Shown here: positions 17,543 to 29,497 of the stretch, piece after piece | How the letters are laid out: every line of letters starts with the position of its first letter | Numbering within the stretch: position 1 is the stretch's first letter | Origin: an uncultured Bacilli bacterium | Lineage (GTDB): Bacteria; Bacillota_I; Bacilli_A; RF39; UBA660 | DNA length: 64,000 nucleotides | Assembly (NCBI GenBank): GCA_934090735.1 | Contig: CAKOJR010000003.1 | Location: forward strand, 124,001-188,000 | Direction: 5' to 3' | Notes under the pieces: model-generated | Databases searched by the model: none | The model's input: only the letters and a program-made list of their open reading frames with translations | Told to the model about the DNA's origin: nothing | Made by a program: the position numbers and the translations under genes

Positions 17543-19195
17543 CTATTTTATTTCTATTAAATCTTTGCCAAAAATTTCGAATGCACTATTATTATTTTCT
17601 TCAACTTCAGTTGAGTTGGATGTTCTTTCAGATAATTTTTCTTCGATATATGTATATTTTTTGTCTTTATTTTTTATATATTCTTTCTTTGCCGTGGTAC
17701 ATTCTTGTTGTGTTAGGCAAATGATTTTATATTGTTTATCGTATTTTGCGTTGTACTCTTCCTCAAGGGTTTCTATATTTGAATTAAATAAGTAAACTGC
17801 GGTTTCAGTATTTAGAGAGAGGATAGCTATGTCTTTCGAGACGATTTCTACTTCTGAATCTTCTATTTTGGAAAATAGGTCACTATTTTTATATTTGATA
17901 TCTTTTTTTAACTCATTCCAATTTTCAAAAAATTTTTCTTTATTTGCTTTACTAGCGGCTATAAATACATTATTTATTCTTATTTTTTTTAACTTTTCTA
18001 TTTCTGCTTCGTTGTATGAAGAATTCATCAGATTCTTTTTGGAGACATCTTTTTTTGGTTCTATGTTATTTTGAGTATCTTTGATATCAACTGTTTTAGC
18101 AGGTGATTTGTCGGTTATTTCCCTGGAAATTATTTCCCGGGAAATAATTTTTTCTGGGAAATTAGCGGATTCTTCGGCTGTTGTAGGTTTTATTTTACTT
18201 AATACAACTATTTTGATTAATGTAAGTGCATCTTTCTTTAAATAGCAATTTGATATTTCAAACGCAAGTTCTTTAATTGTTTGCAAGTTCGTTAATATTG
18301 CTTTTTGATTTTGAAGGGCTTTTATTTCTTCATTATATAAATAATTTAATATTTTAGAAATTAATAAATTTATTTCAAGGCCTTGATTAGCTATATCGTT
18401 AAATATATTTGTTATAGTTTCAATGTTTCCAGAAGATGCTGATTTAAATATTTCTTCTATAGTATTATCACTTATGATTCCAAAGCAATTTTGAATTACT
18501 TCCGTAGTGATTTTTTTATTTTCTTTGGATAGCTGATCTAAATAACCTAACGCATCTCTCATTCCCCCGTCTGATAGGTCTGCAATATAGTCTGCAGCCG
18601 ATTCATCAATGTCAATATTTTCTTCATTTGCAATTGATAAGATTCTTTCACAAATTATATTTTTAGGTATTTTTCTAAAAGTAAATCTTTGACATCTAGA
18701 TAATACGGTTATTGGAACCTTTTGAATTTCAGTAGTTGCTAAAATAAAAATGACATGCTTTGGTGGCTCTTCTAATGTTTTTAGAAAGGCATTCCACGCA
18801 CTTTGTGATAGCATGTGTACTTCATCAATTATATATATTTTATATTTAGAATTTGAAGGAAGAATTTTTACGTTATCACGAAGTTCTCTTATTTCTTCTA
18901 CACCGTTATTTGATGCAGCGTCTATTTCAATTATATCTGGATTCTCGTTAAAATTTTTACATGAGTTGCATTCTCCACATGCAATTCCATCTTTAGCATT
19001 TTCACAGTTGATTGCCTTTGCAAATAGTTTTGCTGTTGAGGTTTTTCCGGTTCCTCTTGGACCGTTAAAGCAGTACGCATGTGCTAATTTATTGTTTATT
19101 ATAGAATCTTTAAGTATTTCTTTTATTGAATCTTGACCATATAAATCGTTAAAGTTTTGTGGTCTATATTTTCTGTAAAGTACTTTATATGCCAT
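17543..19195 (-). CDS. dnaX: DNA polymerase III gamma/tau subunits
   Basis: The 550-residue protein has Walker A 'FNGPRGTGKTSTA', a zinc module 'CGECNSCKNF', Walker B 'IYIIDEVHML' and sensor 'LSRCQRFTF'. The domain I-III core ends at about 335. It is followed by a linker with 'KIISREIISREITDK', encoded by overlapping Noc-binding palindromes, and a tau-like C-terminal region. It loads the beta clamp and couples polymerase to helicase. Confidence 0.97.
   Translation of the reverse strand: MAYKVLYRKYRPQNFNDLYGQDSIKEILKDSIINNKLAHAYCFNGPRGTGKTSTAKLFAKAINCENAKDGIACGECNSCKNFNENPDIIEIDAASNNGVEEIRELRDNVKILPSNSKYKIYIIDEVHMLSQSAWNAFLKTLEEPPKHVIFILATTEIQKVPITVLSRCQRFTFRKIPKNIICERILSIANEENIDIDESAADYIADLSDGGMRDALGYLDQLSKENKKITTEVIQNCFGIISDNTIEEIFKSASSGNIETITNIFNDIANQGLEINLLISKILNYLYNEEIKALQNQKAILTNLQTIKELAFEISNCYLKKDALTLIKIVVLSKIKPTTAEESANFPEKIISREIISREITDKSPAKTVDIKDTQNNIEPKKDVSKKNLMNSSYNEAEIEKLKKIRINNVFIAASKANKEKFFENWNELKKDIKYKNSDLFSKIEDSEVEIVSKDIAILSLNTETAVYLFNSNIETLEEEYNAKYDKQYKIICLTQQECTTAKKEYIKNKDKKYTYIEEKLSERTSNSTEVEENNNSAFEIFGKDLIEIK
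18117..18149. promoter_or_regulatory. Tandem Noc-binding sites within dnaX
   Basis: ATTTCCCGGGAAAT is perfect at 18132-18145. A second copy with one mismatch, ATTTCCCTGGAAAT, lies immediately to the left at 18117-18130, and a third, weaker half-match (TTCTGGGAAAT) lies to the right. The sites fall in the unconserved dnaX linker, where they force the repeated peptide IISREI. Confidence 0.8.
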
Positions 19196-19213
19196 TTAAA
19201 CCTCCTATATTTA

Positions 19214-19645
19214 TTATATCATTTTACGCTTATTTTTCCAGAATTTATTCATAATTTCTTGATATTTATCTTCTTTTTCACTTATGTCTTTTAATTTATT
19301 AAATATGGTTTTGCTATATTGATTTTTTTCTGGTAATCTTGGTAATAAATAAAATACATTTTGTATTCTACTCTCCTTTATTACTGACTTGCACATGTCA
19401 CATGGTTCAACGGTTACATATAGCGTACATTTGTTCAATCTCCAACTTTTAAGTTTTTTATTTGCTTTAATGATAGCTAGAATTTCAGCGTGATTAATCG
19501 TTTGCTGTTTAATATTTCTAGTATTATGTGCTTTTGAAATAATTTTTCCGGTTTCATCTATTATTAGAGCTGCAATTGGAACCTCACTCTTCTTTAGTGA
19601 TTTTTGGCTTAATTTTATTAATTCATCAATATATTTTTCTTCCAT
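19214..19645 (-). CDS. tadA: tRNA-specific adenosine deaminase
   Basis: The protein has 143 residues with 'NHAEILAI' (zinc-binding His and catalytic Glu) and 'EPCDMCKSVI' (PCxxC zinc ligands). 'VPIAALI' lines the active site. It converts A34 to inosine in tRNA-Arg(ACG). Position next to SRP RNA and dnaX matches B. subtilis yaaJ. Confidence 0.94.
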   Translation of the reverse strand: MEEKYIDELIKLSQKSLKKSEVPIAALIIDETGKIISKAHNTRNIKQQTINHAEILAIIKANKKLKSWRLNKCTLYVTVEPCDMCKSVIKESRIQNVFYLLPRLPEKNQYSKTIFNKLKDISEKEDKYQEIMNKFWKNKRKMI

Positions 19646-19656
19646 AATTTTTCCTT

Positions 19657-19737
19657 AAAAAAAGTGCACATATTTAGAGGCAAATGTGGCTGCTTTCTTC
19701 CGAATCTGACCAGTTTATTGCATAAATATTGCACAAG
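19657..19737 (-). ncRNA. ffs: Signal recognition particle RNA, small bacterial type
   Basis: Minus strand contains GGTCAGATTCGGAAGAAAGCAGCC, matching the SRP helix 8 consensus with its GGAA tetraloop (shown in blocks GGTCAGATTC / GGAA / GAAAGCAGCC). Outer ends pair: GTGCA-ATATTT near 19734 with AAATAT-GTGCAC near 19664. Seven T residues follow (19663-19657) as terminator. RNA length is about 74 nt, the short 4.5S type without an Alu domain, unlike the long RNA of Bacillus. It binds Ffh for membrane protein targeting. Confidence 0.88.
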
Positions 19738-19790
19738 TAAATGTTATCATACTTATATCTTTGATGCAACTTATATTGTTAATTAATCGA

Positions 19791-19806
19791 TGTTTCACGT
19801 GAAACA
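19791..19806. promoter_or_regulatory. parS site 1
   Basis: TGTTTCACGTGAAACA, a perfect match to the Spo0J/ParB consensus TGTTNCACGTGAAACA. One base later comes TGTTGATAA (19808-19816), one mismatch from the DnaA box TGTGGATAA. Confidence 0.95.
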
Positions 19807-19869
19807 TTGTTGATAAGTGTTGCCTATTGATTTTTATTTATTATCGAAGTAATTTTGCAAAATTTCAAA

Positions 19870-19885
19870 TGTTTCACGTGAAACT
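19870..19885. promoter_or_regulatory. parS site 2
   Basis: TGTTTCACGTGAAACT, 15 of 16 to consensus. One base later comes TGTTAATAA (19887-19895), two mismatches from the DnaA box complement. Confidence 0.92.
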
Positions 19886-19961
19886 ATGTTAATAACTTTA
19901 ATATAAAATTTTTTATATTTATTCTAATGACTGTTAATTATTTTAGTGTTGAATACTCTGA

Positions 19962-19977
19962 TGTTTCACGTGAAACA
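19962..19977. promoter_or_regulatory. parS site 3
   Basis: TGTTTCACGTGAAACA, perfect. The DnaA-box-like TGTTGATAT lies at 19984-19992, here 6 bases away instead of one. Confidence 0.95.
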
Positions 19978-20050
19978 TTTGAATGTTGATATTTTGAAAC
20001 CTTTTATTATATTTACTATTATATGTAAAATTTTAAAAGCTTCGTTTAAT

Positions 20051-20066
20051 AGTTTCACGTGAAACT
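20051..20066. promoter_or_regulatory. parS site 4
   Basis: AGTTTCACGTGAAACT, a fully symmetric variant with both outer bases changed. One base later comes TGTTGATAA (20068-20076). Confidence 0.88.
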
Positions 20067-20155
20067 ATGTTGATAAATCCTGTTTTTATAACAAAAATAA
20101 CTAGTAATTGGTGGTTTTTACATTAATTTTATATTATATATTTTAATTTTTTTTA

Positions 20156-20171
20156 TGTTTCACGTGAAACC
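20156..20171. promoter_or_regulatory. parS site 5
   Basis: TGTTTCACGTGAAACC, 15 of 16. One base later comes TGTGGAAAA (20173-20181), one mismatch from the DnaA box TGTGGATAA. Confidence 0.92.
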
Positions 20172-20202
20172 TTGTGGAAAAGTGCAACCTCTTTACTTTT
20201 TA

Positions 20203-20218
20203 TGTTTCACGTGAAACA
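20203..20218. promoter_or_regulatory. parS site 6
   Basis: TGTTTCACGTGAAACA, perfect, directly behind the gyrA terminator and without a following DnaA-box-like element. The rest of the 590-bp stretch between gyrA and tadA holds SRP RNA and otherwise only AT-rich spacer. Confidence 0.95.
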
Positions 20219-20246
20219 TAAAAAAACAAATAGCTAAACTATTCGT
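20219..20246 (-). terminator. Terminator of gyrA
   Basis: Minus strand AATAG and CTATT pair around TTTAG, followed by TGTTTTTTT. The stem is short, so termination strength is uncertain. Confidence 0.5.
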
Positions 20247-22692
20247 TTTTTTCAATAATTTCTTCTTCTTGTTCTTTTTCTTTCTGAACAAGACTTACGG
20301 ATGATACTTTTTGTCCAGATTTTAGATTAATTAGCCTTGTACCTTGGGTAACTCTACCTAATTGTGATACTTGTTCTAATGGTAATCTAATAATTATTCC
20401 TTGATTTGTAATAATCATGATGTCTGAATCATCTGTAACCTTTTTAATACTTGCTATATTTCCGTTCTTTTCTGTAATATTTAAGGCTTTTACACCTTTA
20501 CTTCCTCGTTTTGTCTTTCTATATTCAGAAATTAATGTTTTTTTGCCATAACCATTTTCAGTTACTATCACTATGTTATCATCATTATTAACATTTTCTA
20601 TGCTTACGCACACAGCGCTTCCTAAGTTGATTCCTTTAACACCAGAAGCTGTTCTTCCCATAACTCTAATTTCGTTTTCATCAAAGACATTCATTCTACC
20701 TTCGGAAGAAGCTAATAAGATGTTTGATTCACCATTTGTTTTTTTAACACCTATTAATTCATCGTTTTCTTTAAGTTTTATACAAATTTTTCCAGTTGCT
20801 CTAATATTTTCGAATTCTTCTAGATTTGTACGTTTGATTAAGCCTTGTTTTGTAGCTAGAATTAAGTATTTTTCTTGGTTTTCCACATTTAATTTTATAA
20901 TACTACTTATTTTTTCATCTTTTTCCACAGGCAATACATTAACTATAGGTAGTCCTTTTGATTGTCTACTGAATTCTGGTATTTCATATCCTTTTAATCT
21001 ATATACTTTACCTTTATTAGTAAATATCATTATATAGTCATGAGTTGATAGATTTAATAGGTATTCCACAAAATCTTCATCGTTTGTTGACATTCCCTTT
21101 ACACCTACACCACCGCGGTTTTGAATTTTATATGTATCAGATGTACATCTCTTAATATAACCATTCTTTGTTACTGTTACAATGATGTTTTCTTCTGGAA
21201 TTAATGATTCATCTTCAATATAATCTATAGCTGTCATATCAATAGATGTTTTTCTTTCATCACCGTATTTATTCTTGATTTCTGTTAATTCATCTTTAAT
21301 AATTTGTAGCACTTTTGCTTCGCTTTCTAGAATTGATTTTAATTCGGCAATTAATTTATGTAATTCGTTAAGATCTGCTTCTATTTTGTCTCTTTCTAAG
21401 CCTGTTAATCTACGTAGTTTCATCTCTAGAATTGCTTCTGATTGAATTAATGTTAGTCCAAAGCGTTTCATTAATGCTTCTTTAGCTACATCATCACTTT
21501 TTGATTCTTTAATAGTCTTTATTACTGCGTCGATGTTATCTAATGCAATCTTTAAGCCTTCTAAGATATGTACTTGTTTTTCGGCTTTATCTAGATCAAA
21601 TTTTGTTCTTCTTACAATGATTTCTTTTTGATAATTAATATATTTTTCAATTATTTCTTTTAATCCAAGGGTTTTTGGCACCCCGTTATCCAACATTAAG
21701 AAGCTTATTCCATAATTTGTTTGAAATTGTGTATGCTTAAACAGCTTATTTAGAACAACTTGAGCATTAGCATCTTTTTTTAAAGTTATTGTTATTTTAA
21801 TACCTTCTTTTAGGTCTGTATGATAATCAGCAATACCTTCAATTGTCTTATTATGAACTAGTTCAGCAACTTTATTTTTAAGTTCTGATGTATTAACTCC
21901 ATATGGAACTTCGTCAATAATTATATAATGTTTGCCATTTTTTTCTTCTATTTGAGCTTTACTTCTAATAGTTATAGTGCCTTTTCCTGTTTCATATGCT
22001 TGCTTAATACCACTATTTCCTAGTATTATGCCACGTGTTGGAAAGTCTGGGCCCTTAATATGATTCATTAATCCTAGAACGTCTATGTCTGGATTATCTA
22101 TATATGCAATGCAACCATCGATTACTTCACCTAAGTTATGAGGTGGAATATTTGTTGCCATACCTACTGCAATACCCATTGTTCCGTTTACTAGGATATT
22201 TGGGAATCTTGATGGTAAAACGGTTGGTTCTTTTTCACTTTCATCGAAGTTTGGTGTGAAATTAACGGTATCTTTTTTGATATCTCTTAATAATTCTAAA
22301 GATATTTTTGATAATCTTGATTCGGTATAACGCATTGCTGCTGCACCGTATCCTTCGATATTACCAAAGTTTCCGTGTCCATCAACTAGCATGTATCTGT
22401 AGCTGAAATCTTGGGCCATTCTGACCATTGCTTCATAAATACTTGAGTCTCCATGTGGATGGTATTTTCCCATTACATCTCCGACAATTCTTGCACTCTT
22501 TTTATGAGGTTTATCTGGAGTGTAACCGGATTCGTACATTGAGTAAAGAATTCTTCTATGAACTGGCTTTAAACCATCTCTTAAGTCTGGAAGCGCACGT
22601 GATACTATGACGCTCATTGAGTATTCTAAGAAGGATGTTTTTACTTCATTTACTATGTTATTTTCTTCTAATCTGTCTCTACTATGATCCAT
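20239..22692 (-). CDS. gyrA: DNA gyrase subunit A
   Basis: The 817-residue protein shows '[19 protein letters not shown]', '[18 protein letters not shown]' (quinolone-resistance region with Ser/Ala pattern) and '[11 protein letters not shown]' with the catalytic tyrosine (about residue 124). The C-terminal half is a six-bladed beta-pinwheel. The GyrA box is 'QNRGGVG', one change from QRRGGKG. It cuts and passes DNA to introduce negative supercoils with GyrB, encoded just upstream. Confidence 0.97.
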   Translation of the reverse strand: MDHSRDRLEENNIVNEVKTSFLEYSMSVIVSRALPDLRDGLKPVHRRILYSMYESGYTPDKPHKKSARIVGDVMGKYHPHGDSSIYEAMVRMAQDFSYRYMLVDGHGNFGNIEGYGAAAMRYTESRLSKISLELLRDIKKDTVNFTPNFDESEKEPTVLPSRFPNILVNGTMGIAVGMATNIPPHNLGEVIDGCIAYIDNPDIDVLGLMNHIKGPDFPTRGIILGNSGIKQAYETGKGTITIRSKAQIEEKNGKHYIIIDEVPYGVNTSELKNKVAELVHNKTIEGIADYHTDLKEGIKITITLKKDANAQVVLNKLFKHTQFQTNYGISFLMLDNGVPKTLGLKEIIEKYINYQKEIIVRRTKFDLDKAEKQVHILEGLKIALDNIDAVIKTIKESKSDDVAKEALMKRFGLTLIQSEAILEMKLRRLTGLERDKIEADLNELHKLIAELKSILESEAKVLQIIKDELTEIKNKYGDERKTSIDMTAIDYIEDESLIPEENIIVTVTKNGYIKRCTSDTYKIQNRGGVGVKGMSTNDEDFVEYLLNLSTHDYIMIFTNKGKVYRLKGYEIPEFSRQSKGLPIVNVLPVEKDEKISSIIKLNVENQEKYLILATKQGLIKRTNLEEFENIRATGKICIKLKENDELIGVKKTNGESNILLASSEGRMNVFDENEIRVMGRTASGVKGINLGSAVCVSIENVNNDDNIVIVTENGYGKKTLISEYRKTKRGSKGVKALNITEKNGNIASIKKVTDDSDIMIITNQGIIIRLPLEQVSQLGRVTQGTRLINLKSGQKVSSVSLVQKEKEQEEEIIEKNE

Positions 22693-22702
22693 TTTATACC
22701 TC

Positions 22703-25709
<3,007 letters not shown>

Positions 25710-25803
25710 TTTTAAGCCTCTTTTAGAACAAATTTTTAACAAAATAGGTTTATGCGTACTCCTATATACAGTTAATATTATATCATAATTTAATAGGTTA
25801 TAA

Positions 25804-25829
25804 AATAAAAAAAGGCTTTATTTGCCTCT
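25804..25829 (-). terminator. Terminator of the comK homologue
   Basis: Minus strand GAGGC-AAATAAA-GCCTT followed by TTTTTT, overlapping the comK stop codon. It separates comK from recF. Confidence 0.65.
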
Positions 25830-26261
25830 TTTTTTAAACTTTTTTTCGAGAATTAAGGATTTACTTAATTGATTATTCATAATGTTATATGATATATCAA
25901 ATTCTAACGTTTCTTTGTTGTAAAATTCTACTAAACAATGGTCTTTTTTCTTATAAATATTACTAATATTACCTGCATTTATCCAAGAACACTCTTTTAG
26001 TCTTGGTGAGCACGTTGGAAAAAATATAATACTATCTTCTTCTTTAACTATAATTGGAGCTTTATAAGAGATGCCAGTTAATGATTCTGTTCCTTTTGCT
26101 CTTCCTTCAATAGTACTTCCATTATATCGACAACTTTCATCCATTAGTTTATTTACTTTTTGATTTATTATATAAGATTTGTGTTTTTCAAAAACTAAGG
26201 TTTTCTTTTTACCATAAGGTATTAAAGCAAGCGTATTTTTATTAATATTGTAATCTTTCAT
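25818..26261 (-). CDS. comK: ComK-family competence transcription factor
   Basis: The ATG at 26261 follows a strong GGGGGTGA site; a GTG three codons upstream sits in that site. The 147-residue protein lines up with ComK: 'TLALIPYG', 'DESCRYNGSTIEGRAKGTES' (ComK: DRSCRFFGSS..GRKAGT), 'GISYKAPIIV', 'IIFFPTCSPRLKECSWINAG' and 'ISYNIMNNQLSKS'. ComK activates DNA-uptake genes in Bacillus. The long C-terminal tail of Bacillus ComK, which carries degradation and activation functions, is mostly missing. Position between dnaN and recF is unusual: rlbA (yaaA) occupies it in B. subtilis. Confidence 0.85.
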   Translation of the reverse strand: MKDYNINKNTLALIPYGKKKTLVFEKHKSYIINQKVNKLMDESCRYNGSTIEGRAKGTESLTGISYKAPIIVKEEDSIIFFPTCSPRLKECSWINAGNISNIYKKKDHCLVEFYNKETLEFDISYNIMNNQLSKSLILEKKFKKRGK

Positions 26262-26342
26262 GTACTTCACCCCCTTGCTTTTGTTATAACACAGGCGTTT
26301 TGTCGAAATTTGTCGAAAAATGTCGAATTATGAACAAAAAAA

Positions 26343-26370
26343 TAAAAAAGTGAGATTTTTTCCCACTTTT
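26343..26370 (-). terminator. Terminator of dnaN
   Basis: Minus strand AAAGTGGGA and TCTCACTTT pair, followed by TTTATTTTTTT. The dnaA-dnaN unit probably ends here. Confidence 0.65.
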
Positions 26371-27484
26371 AGTATGTTTTAATTGGTAGTATTAACTGAA
26401 TTAATGATTCATCTTTTACAGATTTTAGGACAATTGGTTTAGAATCTGAATTTAAGAAAATTAATAATTCTTCTTCTTCAAAGGTTTTTAGAGCTTCTAA
26501 CATATATTTTGAACTGAATGATATTGAGATATCTTCTGAAGTGTTTTTATCTACTTCTACGCTTTCTTCTGATTTTCCAATTTCACTTGCGTATGATGAT
26601 ACGATTAGTTCATTATTTCTTGTTTCCATTTTTACGATATTTTTTTCTTTACTTTGAGTAAGAAGTGCTGCTCTATCTATTGCACTAAAATATTTATCTA
26701 ATGATGTTGTTAATATAATGCTAAATTCGTTTGGTATTAAATTTGATGTGTTTGGATATGTTCCATTTAGTAAGCTTGATTGAAATAAATATCCGTTGTA
26801 TTTAAATAAAATTTTGTTATTAAATGAGTGGATTTCAACAGTTTCGTTTGTAGTTAAAAGTTTATCAAATTCATTAATATTTTTACCTGGAATAACTATA
26901 TTACATGCATCATATTCTTTATCTAATATAATTGTTTTCTTAGCCAAACGATAAGAGTCAGTTGCAATGCATTCTAGTACATTACCTGTTATTTTGAAGT
27001 TTAAACCGGTAAGTAATGGTCTTGATTCTTGGGTTGAGATAGCAAATATTGTTTGAGAAATAATTTTTTTTAGAACGTCACTTTCTATAATAATAGGATT
27101 ACTTGTTTCTTCAAGATTGATTTGTGGATAATCTTCTATATTTAAACAATTTAAATTATACATAGTATTTTCTGTACTAATAATTACTTTTAAATCTTCT
27201 AATACTTCTATATTAATGTCTGTATTGGGCATTTTTCTAATGATGTCTAGTAAGTATTTACTTTGAATTACTGTTTTTCCAGTTTCAGTTATACTTTTAA
27301 TGTTTTCTTTAGGAATAAAGTTTTTAATAACTAAGTCACTATCACTTGCAGTTAGGTATAAGCCGTCTTCTGTTAGTTCAAATAATACTCCATTAAGGAT
27401 AGGAATAATATTTCTTGGAGAGATTGCTCTCATTACGTTACTTAAACTTTCTAAAATAATATTTTTTTCAATCAATAATTTCAT
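26369..27484 (-). CDS. dnaN: DNA polymerase III beta sliding clamp
   Basis: The 371-residue protein has three repeated clamp domains: 'LLTGLNFKITGNVLECIATDSYRLAK' (split; the conserved domain II start) and 'SSKYMLEALKTFEEEE' in domain III, ending 'IQLILPIKTY'. It tethers the polymerase to DNA. Conserved position after dnaA. Confidence 0.97.
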   Translation of the reverse strand: MKLLIEKNIILESLSNVMRAISPRNIIPILNGVLFELTEDGLYLTASDSDLVIKNFIPKENIKSITETGKTVIQSKYLLDIIRKMPNTDINIEVLEDLKVIISTENTMYNLNCLNIEDYPQINLEETSNPIIIESDVLKKIISQTIFAISTQESRPLLTGLNFKITGNVLECIATDSYRLAKKTIILDKEYDACNIVIPGKNINEFDKLLTTNETVEIHSFNNKILFKYNGYLFQSSLLNGTYPNTSNLIPNEFSIILTTSLDKYFSAIDRAALLTQSKEKNIVKMETRNNELIVSSYASEIGKSEESVEVDKNTSEDISISFSSKYMLEALKTFEEEELLIFLNSDSKPIVLKSVKDESLIQLILPIKTY

Positions 27485-27545
27485 TTTTATTTCCTTCTTT
27501 CTTTTTTTATTATTATTGCTGTTGAAAATGTTAATAAGTTAAATT

Positions 27546-27554
27546 TTGTCCACA
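27546..27554 (+). promoter_or_regulatory. DnaA-box-like 9-mer between dnaA and dnaN
   Basis: TTGTCCACA, one mismatch from the consensus TTATCCACA. The 113-bp dnaA-dnaN gap holds no cluster of perfect boxes. Confidence 0.4.
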
Positions 27555-27597
27555 ATTATGGGAAAAATTTAATGTGTATCGTTTGTGCAAAACTTTT

Positions 27598-28950
27598 TTA
27601 ATTAACAATTTTATTTTTAATATCCTCTATTACTTGTCTTATATTGTTTTCATCATTTTGGATTTCATTATTTATTTTATCATATGAGTGTAAAACTGTC
27701 GAATGATCACGATTTCCAAATTCTAGCCCTATTTTTATGATTGTTTCGGAGGTTGTCATTCGGCATAGATACATAGCAATTTGTCTTGGATAGTTGATGT
27801 TTGAGGTTCTTTTCTTACTTTTTAAATCTTCGATTGTTATATGGTAGTAGTCTGCTACGGCTTTTTGAATTTTTTGGATGTCATTTGTTATATATATTGA
27901 TTTACCAATATAATCTTTGAGTGCATCAACGGCAAATTCTAGATTTATTTCTTTTGGACCCATCATTGCAGCATATGCGTATAATCTAGTGATAGCTCCT
28001 TCTAAGTGTCTTACGTCATTTTCACAGTTTGTTGCGATATATTCGATGACTTCGTTTGGTACCATTTTAGCTACTTCGTGTCCTGTCATTTTGTCTTTTA
28101 ATATTTTGCATCTTAGTTCAAAGTCAGGTGGTTCAATGTTAGCTGTAAGTCCCCATCTAAATCTCGTTAGTAGTCTTTCTTCAAGTAATTTTAAGTCATC
28201 TGGAGAGCGGTCAGAACTAATAATTATTTGTTTATTTGAGTCGTATAGATTGGTAAATGTATGGAAGAATTCTTGCTGAGTTTTAGCTGCTCCACCAAGA
28301 AATTGAATGTCATCTATCATTAAAATATCTATGTTTCGGTATTTTTCTTTAAACTGACTTACAATATCATAATTATTATCTTCTTTTTTATTAATACCAA
28401 TAAAATCAGAAATAAATTCTTCACTTGTTACATATAATACTTTTTTGTTTGATTTTTGGACTATATAATTGCCAATAGCATGCATTAAATGGGTTTTTCC
28501 AAGTCCACTTTTACCGTAAATAAATAATGGATTGTATATTTTTCCTGGTTGTTCTGCTACGGCAAGGGCTGCTAGTTGAGCAAATCTATTACTGTCCCCT
28601 ATTACAAAATTTTCAAATGTGTATTCTGGTTTTAAATTTGAATTTAGATTATCGTTTTCTGGTTCTTCTACTTCATCTAATTCAAAAACTTCTAGTGGTT
28701 TTATTTCTTCTGATGATAGGAATTCAATGTCATAAGCTGTTCCAGTTACTGTGCTTACTATTTCTTCAATTAAATCATAGTATGTTTGATTAAGAATTTT
28801 TTTATGAAATTCCATTGGAACTTCAATTTGCATGGTATTGTTCTTTATGCCAATTAATTTAGTTTCTTTGAACCAGGTATCGTAAGATAATGGATTAAGT
28901 TTGCTGTGTATTACTTCGAGAATATCATCCCAATTTACATTATTTTTCAT
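27598..28950 (-). CDS. dnaA: Chromosomal replication initiator DnaA
   Basis: The protein has 450 residues. Domain I ends about residue 75 and a short linker is followed by AAA+ domain III. Walker A is 'FIYGKSGLGKTHLMHAIGN', Walker B 'ILMIDDIQFLGG'. Domain IV carries the DNA-binding signature 'GNRDHSTVLHSYDKI'. It binds DnaA boxes and melts oriC. The gene opens the leftward arm. Confidence 0.98.
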   Translation of the reverse strand: MKNNVNWDDILEVIHSKLNPLSYDTWFKETKLIGIKNNTMQIEVPMEFHKKILNQTYYDLIEEIVSTVTGTAYDIEFLSSEEIKPLEVFELDEVEEPENDNLNSNLKPEYTFENFVIGDSNRFAQLAALAVAEQPGKIYNPLFIYGKSGLGKTHLMHAIGNYIVQKSNKKVLYVTSEEFISDFIGINKKEDNNYDIVSQFKEKYRNIDILMIDDIQFLGGAAKTQQEFFHTFTNLYDSNKQIIISSDRSPDDLKLLEERLLTRFRWGLTANIEPPDFELRCKILKDKMTGHEVAKMVPNEVIEYIATNCENDVRHLEGAITRLYAYAAMMGPKEINLEFAVDALKDYIGKSIYITNDIQKIQKAVADYYHITIEDLKSKKRTSNINYPRQIAMYLCRMTTSETIIKIGLEFGNRDHSTVLHSYDKINNEIQNDENNIRQVIEDIKNKIVN

Positions 28951-29272
28951 TACCTCACCCCGGTCCTTCGTTTTTGATAGTTCTATTTTAAATCAAGTCT
29001 GTGGAAAAATAAAGAGTGAAAATGAAAAAAATTAAATTCGACATTTTTTTCAACATTTTGTCAACATACATTTCATTTATTTATAAGGCTTTGAGTGGGT
29101 TTTCAACAATATCCACAAATTACAATTAACACTAAAAAAAAATATAAACATTTTCCACTTTTTGAGATTTTATAAATTTCAAATTTGTACTTTTTGAAGT
29201 TTGATAATTTTAATTTTTAGTATACTTGTCATTTAAAAAAAATTTTTTAATAATTGTAGAAACAAATTTTTA
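28951..29272. other. oriC: Probable origin of replication (oriC)
   Basis: The intergenic stretch between divergent dnaA and rpmH is extremely AT-rich. It holds DnaA-box-like 9-mers: TGTGGAAAA at 29000-29008 and ATATCCACA at 29109-29117 (each one mismatch), plus TTTTCCACT at 29151-29159. Gene orientation switches exactly here, as expected at a bidirectional origin. No perfect box is present, so the origin call rests mainly on context; the dnaA-dnaN gap could contribute. Confidence 0.55.
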
Positions 29273-29301
29273 TTGACTTGGTGGCTTTAATATAATATAA
29301 T
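29273..29301 (+). promoter_or_regulatory. Sigma-A promoter of rpmH-rnpA
   Basis: TTGACT (29273-29278), 17-nt spacer, TATAAT (29296-29301), 36 nt before the rpmH start, with GGAGGTG as ribosome site. Confidence 0.8.
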
Positions 29302-29337
29302 AGAAACGCTAAATTTGATGTGGAGGTGCAATTTTTT

Positions 29338-29460
29338 ATGAAGAGAACTTTTCAACCTAATAATCGTAAAATGAAGAAAAAGTTTGGTTTTTTTGCAAGA
29401 AAAGCTAGTGATATTTTAAATAGACGTAGAGCAAAAGGACGCAAAGTTTTATGTAAGTAA
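29338..29460 (+). CDS. rpmH: Ribosomal protein L34
   Basis: The 40-residue basic protein begins [20 protein letters not shown] and ends '[12 protein letters not shown]'. The N-terminal TFQPNNRK and C-terminal KGRKVL are invariant in L34. It is four residues shorter than the usual 44, the difference falling in the middle. It starts the rightward arm as in most Firmicutes. Confidence 0.97.
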   Translation: MKRTFQPNNRKMKKKFGFFARKASDILNRRRAKGRKVLCK

Positions 29461-29481
29461 GCCACGTATAGTGGTTTTTAT
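29461..29481 (+). terminator. Hairpin between rpmH and rnpA
   Basis: CCAC-GTATA-GTGG followed by TTTTTATT directly after rpmH. It may partially terminate, giving more L34 than RNase P protein. Confidence 0.5.
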
Positions 29482-29497
29482 TCTATATGGGTGATTT

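Noticed and set aside
18750..19136. 128-codon plus-strand frame opposite dnaX
   Set aside because: Lies across the conserved AAA+ core of dnaX; no start signal; shadow of codon bias.
20573..21037. Long plus-strand open frame opposite gyrA
   Set aside because: It is antisense to the conserved gyrA C-terminal domain, has no ribosome site and gives a hydrophobic, low-complexity product typical of reverse reading.
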